Shown: positions 8,159 through 17,476, numbered from the stretch's first letter. The stretch is DNA of 64,000 bases from Pseudomonadota bacterium (GCA_018821535.1 JAHJLV010000008.1:62001-126000), one strand, 5' to 3'. Notes: a model not told the origin generated them from the letters alone. A program made the numbers and translations.

Positions 8159-8503
8159 TCAGTCTGCATAAGAGCAACTATTTTTTAAAATTTCGGATTC
8201 TTTCCGTTTTGCTTCTTCCATGCTATCAGCATGCACAATTTCAACGGTAGCGCCTGAAAAATTATTTGAGTTATCCTGAAAATGTTCTGCAATCCGAGCC
8301 TTCAACATGCCAGTTTGGGCAATCCCCACATATGTGCTTAAACCAGATGCTGATTTGATTGTGTAAACTACCGGCTTATCGTTTTTAAGATTTTCAATTT
8401 CCGTTATAGTTAATTTTATTTTTTTTGTAGACATGTTGTGATCCCTTTCTGTTTGATGTGACGATTTAGCTGCGGGTTCGCTTGTCGGAGGATTCGTTGT
8501 CAT
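8159..8503 (-). CDS. Small GIY-YIG-like protein, first target of the sigma54 activator
   Basis: The C-terminal 75 residues resemble a GIY-YIG core: PVVYTIKSASGLSTYVGIAQTG (VYT and YVG replacing GIY and YIG), then LKARIAEHF and a late acidic helix MEEAKRKESEIL that could give the metal-binding Glu. An Arg in LKARI fits the catalytic Arg. The start at 8503 has GAAAGGAAAG before it; the longer frame to 8599 is rejected because it begins upstream of the promoter. ATG 8434 with AAAGGG is an alternative start and would leave just the domain. A -24/-12 sequence lies at 8557-8572. Function is unknown; nuclease activity is possible. Confidence 0.65.
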   Translation of the reverse strand: MTTNPPTSEPAAKSSHQTERDHNMSTKKIKLTITEIENLKNDKPVVYTIKSASGLSTYVGIAQTGMLKARIAEHFQDNSNNFSGATVEIVHADSMEEAKRKESEILKNSCSYAD

Positions 8504-8556
8504 TTCACTTTCCTTTCTTTTATGGGTTTGTTTCCTTGACTTACGACAGCCTATTG

Positions 8557-8572
8557 AGCACAAATGGTGCCA
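8557..8572 (-). promoter_or_regulatory. Sigma54 promoter reading leftward
   Basis: Read on the - strand this is TGGCACCATTTGTGCT: the invariant GG and GC dinucleotides are separated by exactly ten bases, and 14 of the consensus-type positions are acceptable (TGGCAC, then TGC at -12). The predicted transcription start is near 8546, about 43 bases before the start codon at 8503. The adjoining + strand gene encodes a sigma54 activator, which strengthens the call. Confidence 0.65.
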
Positions 8573-8688
8573 AACTGAAATGATACAATGGAAAGGCAAA
8601 GTTAACTGTTCTAATATGCTGAAATTGTTGAATTAAAAAGGTTTGTTTCTGTTTGGATTAAGTAACTATCTGAAAAGAAATGAAAAAC

Positions 8689-8725
8689 CACAATAAATTT
8701 TCTTGTGTTTCCATAAATTAATTTA
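8689..8725. promoter_or_regulatory. Dyad-rich stretch, possible activator site
   Basis: Two inverted repeats lie directly before the activator gene: AAACCACAA with TTGTGTTT around a 9-base AT spacer, and ATAAATTAATTTAT. They sit about 120-150 bases upstream of the leftward sigma54 promoter, a typical distance for an enhancer site of a sigma54 activator. They might equally be the activator's own promoter region. Confidence 0.3.
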
Positions 8726-8738
8726 TATGAAGATGTTT

Positions 8739-10247
8739 ATGAAGAATATATTAACATGCTGGATTGGATTCAAGGATTTAGATGCCTCTAATGGTAAGAT
8801 GGATGTTGGCTTAGGACCGATCGCCCGGGCTGTAACTTCCAGAAAATATGATGAAGTTTGTTTGGTCAGTGACTTGAAACCCAAAGAGACCAAGTCTTAT
8901 GTAGGTTGGATAAAAGGCAAAACCGATATCCCCATCAAGGTGTACCCTGAAATAATGTCTGGTCCAACGGTATTTTCTGAAATATATCAATCGGCTGTCA
9001 GGTCTGTAGAAGACATTTTGAAGAGGCATGGAAAAGATGCAAATCTTACTTTTCATATAAGTCCTGGCACTTCTCATATGGCTGCTGTATGGATAATATT
9101 GTCGAAAACTCGATTCCCTGCTGAAATTATTCAATCCTCAAAAGAATATGGAGTTCAAACAACCTCAATCCCGTTTGATATTTCCGCAGATTTTTTACCC
9201 GATTTACTTCAAAAATCGGATAGAACCCTTGAAAAGCTTGCTGCTGGTCTACCGAAAGAAGCACCAGAGTTTAAAGACATAATTTACCGCAGTGAGGAAA
9301 TGCAGCATGTGGTGCTTAAAGCAAGGCGGATTGCACCCCGATCAATACCTGTGTTAATCGAAGGGGAATCGGGTACCGGTAAAGAATTATTTGCCCATGC
9401 CATCCATGATGCCAGCCCTCGCCGAGAAAAGTCTTTTATCTCCATTAATTGCGGGGCAATTCCCAAAGAGTTGGTTGAGTCCGAATTGTTTGGACATGAA
9501 AAAGGTGCTTTTTCCGGGGCAGTTTCAAAGCGGATAGGCCACTTTGAAGCTGCCCATCTGGGTACTATTTTTTTAGATGAAATAGGTGAATTGCCTTTGG
9601 AGATGCAAGTTAAGTTATTGCGAACAGTCCAGGAAGGTGAAGTAAAACGGATTGGCTCAACTCAGGCAATAAAAATAGACGTAAGAATTATTGCGGCTAC
9701 CAATAGAAAACTTATTGATGAAGTGGCAAAGGGTTTATTCAGGGAAGATCTTTTTTATCGTTTGGCTGTAGGAGTGATTAATTTGCCCCCATTAAGGGAG
9801 AGATCTGGAGATATAAGCCTGCTGATTGATAGGTTCTTGGAGCAGATTAATTCGGAAAGCAAGAATGAACCAGGTTATATACATAAGAAAATTTCTGCAT
9901 CGGCAAAAAATCTTCTGCTTCAACACCCCTGGCCCGGAAATGTCAGAGAATTGCAAAATACTTTGGTGAGGGCTGCTGTTTGGTCAATAGATGATAAGGT
10001 GAGTGAAAAAGATATTAGAGAAGCATTGTTTCCGATACCTGGTAATATCAAGGGAAATGATATGATTCTTAATCAATCCTTGGATAACGGAATCAATCTT
10101 CCAGAAATATTAAAAAAAGTGACAGTTCACTATCTTGAAAGAGGTCTTGAAAAAACACATGGAAATAAGAAAAAGACCTCTGAGTTATTGGGTTTGCCAA
10201 GTTACCAGACATTAACCAATTGGCTGATCAAGCACGGTTTAAAATAG
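8739..10247 (+). CDS. Sigma54 activator with RtcR/CARF-like sensor domain
   Basis: Start 8739 gives 502 residues; in-frame ATGs at 8727 and 8733 are alternatives. Residues 1-155 look like a Rossmann-type CARF domain as in RtcR: a first strand NILTCWIGF, and FHISPGTSHMAAVWIIL near 105-121, which matches the ligand-loop strand of CARF folds. Residues 180-420 form the AAA+ domain: Walker A GESGTGKE (209-216), sigma54 contact loop GAFSGA (256-261, Ser for Thr), Walker B IFLDEIGE (277-284), and WPGNVREL. Residues 469-500 are a Fis-type helix-turn-helix. RtcR senses RNA-damage products and drives an RNA-repair operon; here no rtcBA is present. Flanking sigma54 promoters suggest that it controls the defence genes on both sides. 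Confidence 0.85.
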   Translation: MKNILTCWIGFKDLDASNGKMDVGLGPIARAVTSRKYDEVCLVSDLKPKETKSYVGWIKGKTDIPIKVYPEIMSGPTVFSEIYQSAVRSVEDILKRHGKDANLTFHISPGTSHMAAVWIILSKTRFPAEIIQSSKEYGVQTTSIPFDISADFLPDLLQKSDRTLEKLAAGLPKEAPEFKDIIYRSEEMQHVVLKARRIAPRSIPVLIEGESGTGKELFAHAIHDASPRREKSFISINCGAIPKELVESELFGHEKGAFSGAVSKRIGHFEAAHLGTIFLDEIGELPLEMQVKLLRTVQEGEVKRIGSTQAIKIDVRIIAATNRKLIDEVAKGLFREDLFYRLAVGVINLPPLRERSGDISLLIDRFLEQINSESKNEPGYIHKKISASAKNLLLQHPWPGNVRELQNTLVRAAVWSIDDKVSEKDIREALFPIPGNIKGNDMILNQSLDNGINLPEILKKVTVHYLERGLEKTHGNKKKTSELLGLPSYQTLTNWLIKHGLK

Positions 10248-10250
10248 TTT

Positions 10251-10266
10251 TGGCACTGTCGTTGAT
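10251..10266 (+). promoter_or_regulatory. Sigma54-type promoter of the defence operon
   Basis: TGGCACTGTCGTTGAT starts four bases after the activator's stop codon. The -24 element is perfect and the spacing is exact, but the -12 element reads TTGAT instead of TTGCW, losing the usual C. The predicted start near 10277 is about 30 bases before the ATG at 10308. The mismatch may mean a weak, strictly controlled promoter or a non-functional one. Confidence 0.5.
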
Positions 10267-10307
10267 ATTCATGAGAGCCAATTCCTCACTCAAAGGATGT
10301 GTTAAAC

Positions 10308-11171
10308 ATGAATGACAAAAAATTCGGAAAAACAATAAGAATATTTTTAATGGATGGTACTTCAGACGGGAGAATGGCTTGTGAATTATCTAACTGGTCT
10401 GGGAAGGCATATAAAATTCCAAGGAGCTTGGTAAAAGATTGTTCTGATAGGCCTGAACTCAATGGCACAGGAGTATACATTCTGTTTGGAAAAACAGAAG
10501 ATAATTCAAAAAAAGGCGTTGCCTATCTCGGTGAGGCAGAGAATATTTTCAAAAGGTTGGCCCAACATCTAAGGGAAAAGGACTTTTGGCATGAAGCCAT
10601 TGTCCTTATTAGTAAGGACGATAACCTGAATAAGGCGCATATAAAGTATGTTGAACATAAAATGTACAATATTGCAATTGATGCGAACAGATTTTCAATT
10701 CTAAACAATTCAGTTCCAACTCTATCTTCTATCTCTGAGCCAGACATAGCAGAAATGGAAGAATTTATCGAGAATGCAAAGATGATGGTTTCTATTTTGG
10801 GTTATAAAATTTTTGAATCGTTAAGAAATATTGTAAATAAGAAGAATGATGACAATTTGCTATTTATAAAAGCCGCAAGGGGTGCGGATGCAATAGGGCA
10901 GCAAAACAATGATGGCTTTTTAGTGCTGCAAAATTCTAGAATTGCGGATGATTATGTCAAGTCATTTTCACCGTCGTTAAAAAATCTTCGAAGTAGACTT
11001 ATAAAAGAAGAGATAATTGAAAAAAAGGATGATCAATACCTTTTTGTTGAGGATTATTTGTTTTCCAGTCCATCTTTGGCTGCTGCTGTAATAATGGGTA
11101 GAAATGCGAATGGATTGAAAGAATGGAAAACCCAGGACGGTAGGACTCTTAAGAGTGTTGAGAGTGGATAA
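10308..11171 (+). CDS. GIY-YIG nuclease-like protein with DUF4357-type C-terminus
   Basis: The ATG at 10308 has AAAGGA ten bases upstream; a GTG at 10299 is too close to it. Of 287 residues, roughly 50-150 form a GIY-YIG fold: GTGVYILFG, then GVAYLGEAENIFKRLAQH, and a helix with KYVEHKMYNIA supplying a candidate catalytic Glu. YIG is replaced by YLG. The C-terminal part (200-285) fits DUF4357, ending GLKEWKTQDGRTLKS. The family is found beside restriction and defence genes, with no established role that I can name. It is the first gene after the sigma54 promoter and lies 33 bases before the reverse transcriptase, so the two are probably co-expressed. Confidence 0.8.
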   Translation: MNDKKFGKTIRIFLMDGTSDGRMACELSNWSGKAYKIPRSLVKDCSDRPELNGTGVYILFGKTEDNSKKGVAYLGEAENIFKRLAQHLREKDFWHEAIVLISKDDNLNKAHIKYVEHKMYNIAIDANRFSILNNSVPTLSSISEPDIAEMEEFIENAKMMVSILGYKIFESLRNIVNKKNDDNLLFIKAARGADAIGQQNNDGFLVLQNSRIADDYVKSFSPSLKNLRSRLIKEEIIEKKDDQYLFVEDYLFSSPSLAAAVIMGRNANGLKEWKTQDGRTLKSVESG

Positions 11172-11204
11172 TAAAATCATTGCTGAAATTATTAAGGTTA
11201 AAAA

Positions 11205-14200
11205 ATGCGCTTAATTGATCCTAAGTATCGAAACTTAAGACCCAGAATAGAATATTTGACTGATGAAGTTGTCATTGCTCAGGCGTGGAAAAAAACTCAT
11301 GCATATATGAGATCGCACAACTGGTATGCTGATACATTGGCCTTAGATATTTCAGCTCTTGGGTTGGAGTCAAATGCTTCTAATTGGGGTAAAATGGTAT
11401 CTCAATCTGATTTTATTCCTTATAAAATGGAGTTGGTCCCGGCTCCCAAAAGCCAAAGATGGATAGTTGATCAAAAGGAAGGTTGGATTCGAGAGCAAAA
11501 AGATAAAAATAGTATTAAAAAAGACAAACCACCAATCCGACCACTAGCACATTTGACAATTAGAGACCAGACTTTGACAACGGCTGCAATGTTATGTCTT
11601 GCAGATTCAGTCGAAACAGTTCAGGGGAATTGTGGTGAGCAAGATTTTTTAAAGGCCCAAGACAAGGGCGTGTACAGCTATGGAAATAGATTGGTTTGCG
11701 ATTGGGAAGATGATGAGGCATGGTTCCGTTGGGGGAACTATCAAACGTATAGGAAGTTCTTTACTGATTACAGATATTTTTTGAAACGTCCAGTCTTTTT
11801 CGGCAATTACGCAGCAGAGAGCCATGAGACTAAAGATCATATATATATAATTAGTCTTGATATCGCCCAGTTTTATAACTGCATTGATCGATCCATAATG
11901 GTGGAAAGGTTGAAAGAAATCTGTGATAACCTTGATGTTGCTACAGATTGTGAGCAATTTTGGCAGTCAATTCAGAATATTACAAATTGGAACTGGAATA
12001 AAACAGCCAAAGTCAAAGCCAAAAGAATAGGCATTAATTTAGGAAAAGGACTCCCACAAGGGCTTGTTGCAGCAGGTTTTTTGGCAAATTCATATTTGAT
12101 TAATTTTGACGAGTTCGTTGGTTCAAAAATTGGAAACAATTTACCTCAACTTGAAGGAGTTGTTTTACATGACTATTGCCGCTATGTGGATGATTTGAGA
12201 TTAGTGATCAGTACGAATGAAGCAAGTTCAATAGAGCAAGTAACAAAAAATATTAATAACTGGATCAATCAAGAATTAAAAAAAAGAGGGGGACAAGAGC
12301 TTTCATTAAACAATGATAAAACTCAAATAATATCACTGGTTGATTTGGATAGTAGCGGTAGCCTGTCAGGTAGAATTAATCAACTGCAAAAGGAAATTAG
12401 TGGACCGGTTGACAGGGATACTTTAGACGGAGCAATAAGCATATTAGAAGGTCTATTAACAACTCAAACAGATGGATTGCCTTCTGATTTGGACTCTCTT
12501 TCCGACGCACCTCTTTTAAGAGTGGCCAAATTCGATCATGATGTTAGACCAGATACATTGAAAAGATTCGCTGCGAATAGACTTGAAATTCTAATGAGAA
12601 ATAAAAGACGTCTTGGGGAAAGAGAAGATCCGAATAATGAAAAATCCATGGGATCTATTGATAATGAGAGTGAATTGCTTGCTAAAAAATTAATCTGGTC
12701 TTGGATACAAGATCCCTCTTTGTCTTTAGTTTTAAGAAAAGCTTTTGAAATATATCCCACACCTCAACTCTTAGAGCCAGTTTTAAAATCTCTATATGAA
12801 AGATGTAGTTTTAGCGGAAAAAATCGCAAAGATATTGATCAGATAAATAGCTGTTTATCTGATTATGTCTTGGCCGATATTTTTCGTTTCTGCATCGAAT
12901 TCAAAAGCTATTATGAAAGAATTCAGTATCCTGATAGTGCCGATCCATCAGGAATGTTAGGTATTGCAGGACATTATGCCCAAAAGGCCATATCATCGAG
13001 CAAACTACCAATTTTTGTTCAAAGACAAGCACTGCTCCTGCTTGCCGTATTGGAAAAGTCTGTTCCATTGGATGATTCTGAAGAAACGATTCAGCACACG
13101 TTGCATAAAATATTAGCGGGTAAGCCAATAGAATGGAAAAGCCAAAAATTGGCTCTCTTTGAAATTGCAGGTCAAATTAGTGGAACTCCTTCAATTATTG
13201 CACGGCAATTATTTGGAATTATAGAAGAGTTTGATGAAACAGAACTTTCAAAAATTATCGATGAGTTAGCTAAAAGAGGCGGCGATCTCTGGGGATTCTT
13301 TTGGAGTCAAATCAATAAATCAGATGATTTTATCGAAATATCGAAGAAATTTGAATGGGCACGCCCCTATAAACCTTCAACTGTCTCTCGATTTGCAAAA
13401 CAAAGATTGAGTCAACTTATATTTTCGGAATCAAATGGGTTTGTTCATGAGGCTGCGTTTTTAAAATTATCTTTGGAATTATTGACGCTTTATGAGGAAA
13501 AGCAAAATGTCTTGGGCTTATCTCCATCACAGTTGTTTGTAAGACCAAAACCAGGGGGAAAAGGTTTAGCTACTGATTGGAAAGAAATCTGGGTTCCCGG
13601 CTGTCAAATTGAAGTTAGTAAAGATACAGCCAAAATTTTGAAAGATCCACGGTTCAGCACACCGCCATGGTTGTCTGATACACCAGGTGCAGATGTTATC
13701 TACTGGATTGGCTCAATATTAAGAGCGGTTGTCATAGGAAAAGACGATTATACCGGCAATAGATGGAAAAGTGGTAAAATAAATGGTTACAAAGGGCTCC
13801 GGACGAATTGGTATAAGAGGCGAATGGGAATGATGCATGCACCGGAGGCTCTTGTTGGTGATTATGCAACTTTATCAACCTGGGCTTCAGAATTTCTAAT
13901 GATTTGTCTTCAATGGCCAGGTTTTGAATCCACCCACATTCGAGAGGACTCATTAAAGACTATTTATGATTTAGAAAGTTGTAGGATTGTAATTGAAAAC
14001 CAAATTTCATTGTTAAATGATTTTCATTGTGAAGCATCCAAAATGCCGGTTGTCATAACTAAAATAAAAAGACCGAATAAATCAAATAATGCACACTTTA
14101 GATTGGTTACAGTTCAACAACTGCTTCCAAAAACCAAAGATTTTTCAGACTCTGATCCTACTTTAAGTTCATCACCGGTTAAAGAGAGAAATCGGGATCA

Positions 14201-14927
14201 TTTGGCAAAAATATGTAGTCTCACTTATAAAACATTGATTTGCAAAGCTGGTACTGAAAAAGAAAAAAGGCCAGCTTTTGCAGATTTGATAGTTTTTCCA
14301 GAAGTAGCGATACATTCAGATGATCAAGATATACTAAAAAGATTAGCCGATAAAACACGCTCAATGATTTTTGCCGGGATGATTTTCATAGATTCTGATG
14401 GGAAATTGGTAAATAAAGCACGATGGTTAATACCAGATTATCGAGAATCAGGTCGGCAATGGGTGATCCGGGATCAAGGCAAGGCACATCCAACATTAGT
14501 TGAAAAAGAGTTGGGAGTGAGTTCTTTCCGCCCTTGCCAGCACATAATAGAGGTGGAAGGGATTTCAAAAGATCCCTTGAAAATTACAGGGGCCATTTGC
14601 TATGACTCAACAGATCTCAAACTTGCTTCAGATTTGAAAAATAAGTCTCATTTGTTCGTTATACCAGCACATAATAAGGATGTCAGAACTTTTGATGCCA
14701 TGGTTGGTGCGCTCCATTATCATATGTACCAGCACATCGTTGTGGTCAACAAAGGTCAGTACGGTGGCTCTACTATGCAGGCTCCGTATAAAGAATCTTT
14801 TGAACGCCTTATTTCACACGCACATGGTGTGGATCAAATTTCTATAAATGTTGCAGATTTGGATTTAGATGTGTTTCATCGGAAGGTAAAAAATGGTAAG
14901 GCTATAAAAACACCTCCGGCAGGGTAG
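11205..14927 (+). CDS. Reverse transcriptase-nitrilase fusion, DRT type 1/UG1-like defence protein
   Basis: The protein has 1240 residues. The N-terminal third is a group II-like reverse transcriptase: SLDIAQFYNCID with D219 (motif A), LPQG at 283-286, and the YVDD box at 327-330 with both catalytic aspartates. A long helical region follows (about 400-950). The C-terminal 220 residues look like a nitrilase/CN-hydrolase with a complete candidate triad: E1033 in LIVFPE, K1071 in VNKARW and C1132 in GAICYD. RT-nitrilase fusion is the known architecture of defence-associated RT type 1. Its product and the nitrilase substrate are not settled. I see no room for a separate noncoding RNA upstream (33 bases to the previous gene); a structured region could be inside the neighbouring coding sequence. 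Confidence 0.9.
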   Translation: MRLIDPKYRNLRPRIEYLTDEVVIAQAWKKTHAYMRSHNWYADTLALDISALGLESNASNWGKMVSQSDFIPYKMELVPAPKSQRWIVDQKEGWIREQKDKNSIKKDKPPIRPLAHLTIRDQTLTTAAMLCLADSVETVQGNCGEQDFLKAQDKGVYSYGNRLVCDWEDDEAWFRWGNYQTYRKFFTDYRYFLKRPVFFGNYAAESHETKDHIYIISLDIAQFYNCIDRSIMVERLKEICDNLDVATDCEQFWQSIQNITNWNWNKTAKVKAKRIGINLGKGLPQGLVAAGFLANSYLINFDEFVGSKIGNNLPQLEGVVLHDYCRYVDDLRLVISTNEASSIEQVTKNINNWINQELKKRGGQELSLNNDKTQIISLVDLDSSGSLSGRINQLQKEISGPVDRDTLDGAISILEGLLTTQTDGLPSDLDSLSDAPLLRVAKFDHDVRPDTLKRFAANRLEILMRNKRRLGEREDPNNEKSMGSIDNESELLAKKLIWSWIQDPSLSLVLRKAFEIYPTPQLLEPVLKSLYERCSFSGKNRKDIDQINSCLSDYVLADIFRFCIEFKSYYERIQYPDSADPSGMLGIAGHYAQKAISSSKLPIFVQRQALLLLAVLEKSVPLDDSEETIQHTLHKILAGKPIEWKSQKLALFEIAGQISGTPSIIARQLFGIIEEFDETELSKIIDELAKRGGDLWGFFWSQINKSDDFIEISKKFEWARPYKPSTVSRFAKQRLSQLIFSESNGFVHEAAFLKLSLELLTLYEEKQNVLGLSPSQLFVRPKPGGKGLATDWKEIWVPGCQIEVSKDTAKILKDPRFSTPPWLSDTPGADVIYWIGSILRAVVIGKDDYTGNRWKSGKINGYKGLRTNWYKRRMGMMHAPEALVGDYATLSTWASEFLMICLQWPGFESTHIREDSLKTIYDLESCRIVIENQISLLNDFHCEASKMPVVITKIKRPNKSNNAHFRLVTVQQLLPKTKDFSDSDPTLSSSPVKERNRDHLAKICSLTYKTLICKAGTEKEKRPAFADLIVFPEVAIHSDDQDILKRLADKTRSMIFAGMIFIDSDGKLVNKARWLIPDYRESGRQWVIRDQGKAHPTLVEKELGVSSFRPCQHIIEVEGISKDPLKITGAICYDSTDLKLASDLKNKSHLFVIPAHNKDVRTFDAMVGALHYHMYQHIVVVNKGQYGGSTMQAPYKESFERLISHAHGVDQISINVADLDLDVFHRKVKNGKAIKTPPAG

Positions 14928-15022
14928 AAAAAGGTGAGATATGGAAAGCGAATAAAATTCTTTTAAACCTTGTGATTATGGATTGTTTTTTGAATCGGGT
15001 ATCCAACATTTTTGGAGAGGAA

Positions 15023-17443
15023 ATGAAAAAAAGAGAGCTCAGTGAGCGTGATATTTGTACAAAATATATTACGCCTTCTATTGAACAGGCTGGTTGGGAT
15101 CAGTCTCAGTTTCGAGAAGAAGTTAAGCTTACTGATGGTCGGATAATGGTTCGGGGCAAATTAGCATCCCGAGTTAAGAATCCTGAAGCAAAAGGCGGAC
15201 CCAAAAGAGCAGACTATGTAATTTACGCCCGTCCTAATGTCCCAGTCGCAGTTGTGGAAGCAAAACGCAATATTTATTCTGTCGGTCATGGCATGCCGCA
15301 GGCGCTTTTATATGCTGAAATGCTGGATGTTCCTTTTGCTTTCAGCTCCAATGGAGATGGGTTTTTGTTTCATGATCGGACGGGTTTGACTGAACCAATT
15401 GAAAGAGAGTTAGGGCTTGAGGAATTTCCCAAATTTTCTGAACTTTGGCCTTTATACAGAACTTGGAAGGGCCTTGATAATGAAAATAGTGTGCATTTAG
15501 TTGAGCAGCCTTACCATGTAGATGGATCAGGAAAGGCTGCCCGATATTATCAAAGAGTTGCTATAAATAGAGCAATCGAAGCCATTGCCAAAGGGCAGAA
15601 TAGGCTCTTGCTAGTTATGGCTACAGGAACAGGGAAGACATACACGGCTTTTCAAATTATTTGGCGGTTGTGGAAAGCCAAGGCAAAAAAGCGGATTTTG
15701 TTTCTTGCCGACCGAAATATTCTTGTTGATCAAACGATGCTGCAAGATTTTTCACCTTTTGGTGAGATAATGCATAAAATATCAAATCGAGAGGTTAAAA
15801 AAAATTACGAGATATATCTTTCTCTTTATCAAGCAGTTACAGGGAATGAAGAATGGAAACAGATTTTTAGGCAGTTTCCATCAGATTTTTTTGATTTGGT
15901 TGTCATAGATGAGTGTCATCGAGGCAGTGCTTCTGAGGATTCAGCTTGGCGTGTTGTACTGGAATACTTTAATAGTGCCACTCATTTGGGTTTGACCGCT
16001 ACGCCTAAAGAAACAAGAGATACTTCAAATACTCATTATTTTGGTGATCCGATTTATACTTATTCTCTAAAACAAGGCATCGAGGATGGCTTTTTAGCAC
16101 CTTATAAGGTCATTCGTGTTGTATCAGATGTAGATGCTCTTGGTTATACCCCTGAATTAGGAAAAATTGATAAAAACGGGAAAGTCATTGAACATCGTCA
16201 ATACAACACGAAAGACTATGATCGAAATATGATTTTAACCAAACGTACCGAATTTGTTGCTTCAAAGGTTTGGGAATATCTTGAAAAAACAGATCCCATG
16301 TCAAAGACAATTGTATTTTGTGACGATCAGGACCATGCAGAAAGAATGCGTCAGGCATTAGTTAAACTGATACCAGCAGCAGCGAATAATAGACGTTACG
16401 TGATGCGGATCACCGGAGATGACTCAGAAGGCAAAGCTCAACTTTCTTATTTTATAGATAATGACGAATCATTTCCTGTTATTGCAACAACCTCAAAACT
16501 TTTAAGTACTGGTGTCGATGCAAAAACATGCAAGCTTATTGTCCTTGATCAGAGCATAAATTCCATGACCGAGTTCAAGCAGATTATAGGGCGGGGTACA
16601 CGTATTCGTGAAGATTATCACAAACTTTATTTTACTGTGATGGATTTTAAAAATGCCACCCGGCTTTTTGCAGATCCAGACTTTGATGGTGAACCTGTTG
16701 TCATTTACGAGCCAAAACCAGATGAACCCATTGTGCCACCTGAAGAGGAATTAACTCAGTCTGAGTTTGAAGATGAAGGTGGTGGCCATCCTGAATATCC
16801 TGAGTGGTCTGACGTTGATGATGGTGGAGATGAAGGTGGAATTTCTGAAAGGCCTGGTCGTTATGTAGTTGACGATGTCGAGGTTAATCAGGGGGTATGG
16901 CGAGAGCAGTATCTTGATACTGATGGGAAATTGATTACTGAGGAGTATCAAGTTTTTTTGAAGGAAGAAATCAGGAAATCATTACACCATCAGTTCGGAA
17001 CACTAAAGGATTTTTTAAATCATTGGAGTGCAACTGATCGGAAAAAGGCAATTATCGATGAATTAAAAGAACAAGGGGTTGATCTCAAAGTGTTAAGGCA
17101 GGCCATCCCAAATTCAGAACAATTTGGTATTTTTGATCTGATTACTCATATAGCCTTTGATCAAAAACCACTTTCCAGAAAAGAGCGTGTAAATAATGTA
17201 AAAAAACGAAATTATTTTGGAAAATACAGTGATCAAGCAAGGCAAGTGCTGGAAGCGTTATTAGAAAAATATGCAGCTCATGGAATAGTAGATATAGAAG
17301 ATCCAAAAATCTTAGAACTTCCGCCATTTAATCGAATTGGAAGTAAAACTCAGATTAGACGTGAAATATTCGGTGGGCTTGAAAAATATTCCGAAGCAAT
17401 TACAGAACTAGAACAAGCACTTTATGAAGGTTTAAGTGCATAA
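15023..17443 (+). CDS. hsdR: Type I restriction enzyme, motor/nuclease subunit
   Basis: An ATG at 15023 follows GGAGAGG and gives 806 residues. Residues 60-81 carry the PD-(D/E)xK nuclease core: D64, then VVEAK with E79 and K81. The helicase has Walker A MATGTGKT (199-206), DECH (296-299), LTATP, and GRGTR for motif VI. An acidic Gly/Asp-rich linker (about 570-620) leads to a C-terminal domain that binds the modification complex. HsdR translocates unmethylated DNA and cuts it when complexes collide. A 95-base gap separates it from the RT gene, with no obvious terminator, so read-through from the sigma54 promoter is plausible but an internal promoter cannot be excluded. Confidence 0.95.
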   Translation: MKKRELSERDICTKYITPSIEQAGWDQSQFREEVKLTDGRIMVRGKLASRVKNPEAKGGPKRADYVIYARPNVPVAVVEAKRNIYSVGHGMPQALLYAEMLDVPFAFSSNGDGFLFHDRTGLTEPIERELGLEEFPKFSELWPLYRTWKGLDNENSVHLVEQPYHVDGSGKAARYYQRVAINRAIEAIAKGQNRLLLVMATGTGKTYTAFQIIWRLWKAKAKKRILFLADRNILVDQTMLQDFSPFGEIMHKISNREVKKNYEIYLSLYQAVTGNEEWKQIFRQFPSDFFDLVVIDECHRGSASEDSAWRVVLEYFNSATHLGLTATPKETRDTSNTHYFGDPIYTYSLKQGIEDGFLAPYKVIRVVSDVDALGYTPELGKIDKNGKVIEHRQYNTKDYDRNMILTKRTEFVASKVWEYLEKTDPMSKTIVFCDDQDHAERMRQALVKLIPAAANNRRYVMRITGDDSEGKAQLSYFIDNDESFPVIATTSKLLSTGVDAKTCKLIVLDQSINSMTEFKQIIGRGTRIREDYHKLYFTVMDFKNATRLFADPDFDGEPVVIYEPKPDEPIVPPEEELTQSEFEDEGGGHPEYPEWSDVDDGGDEGGISERPGRYVVDDVEVNQGVWREQYLDTDGKLITEEYQVFLKEEIRKSLHHQFGTLKDFLNHWSATDRKKAIIDELKEQGVDLKVLRQAIPNSEQFGIFDLITHIAFDQKPLSRKERVNNVKKRNYFGKYSDQARQVLEALLEKYAAHGIVDIEDPKILELPPFNRIGSKTQIRREIFGGLEKYSEAITELEQALYEGLSA

Positions 17444-17476
17444 TATATAATGATAATTTAAAGAAGAAAGATTAAA

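Noticed and set aside
8159..8599. Longer start of the small GIY-YIG-like gene at 8599
   Set aside because: It would begin upstream of the predicted sigma54 start near 8546 and its first 32 residues look non-coding; ATG 8503 has a good RBS.
8739..10247. Regulator as true RtcR of an RNA-repair operon
   Set aside because: No rtcB or rtcA gene lies on either side; the flanking genes are nuclease and defence genes.
11172..11204. Noncoding RNA template for the reverse transcriptase upstream
   Set aside because: The gap is only 33 bases; no stable structure was seen there.
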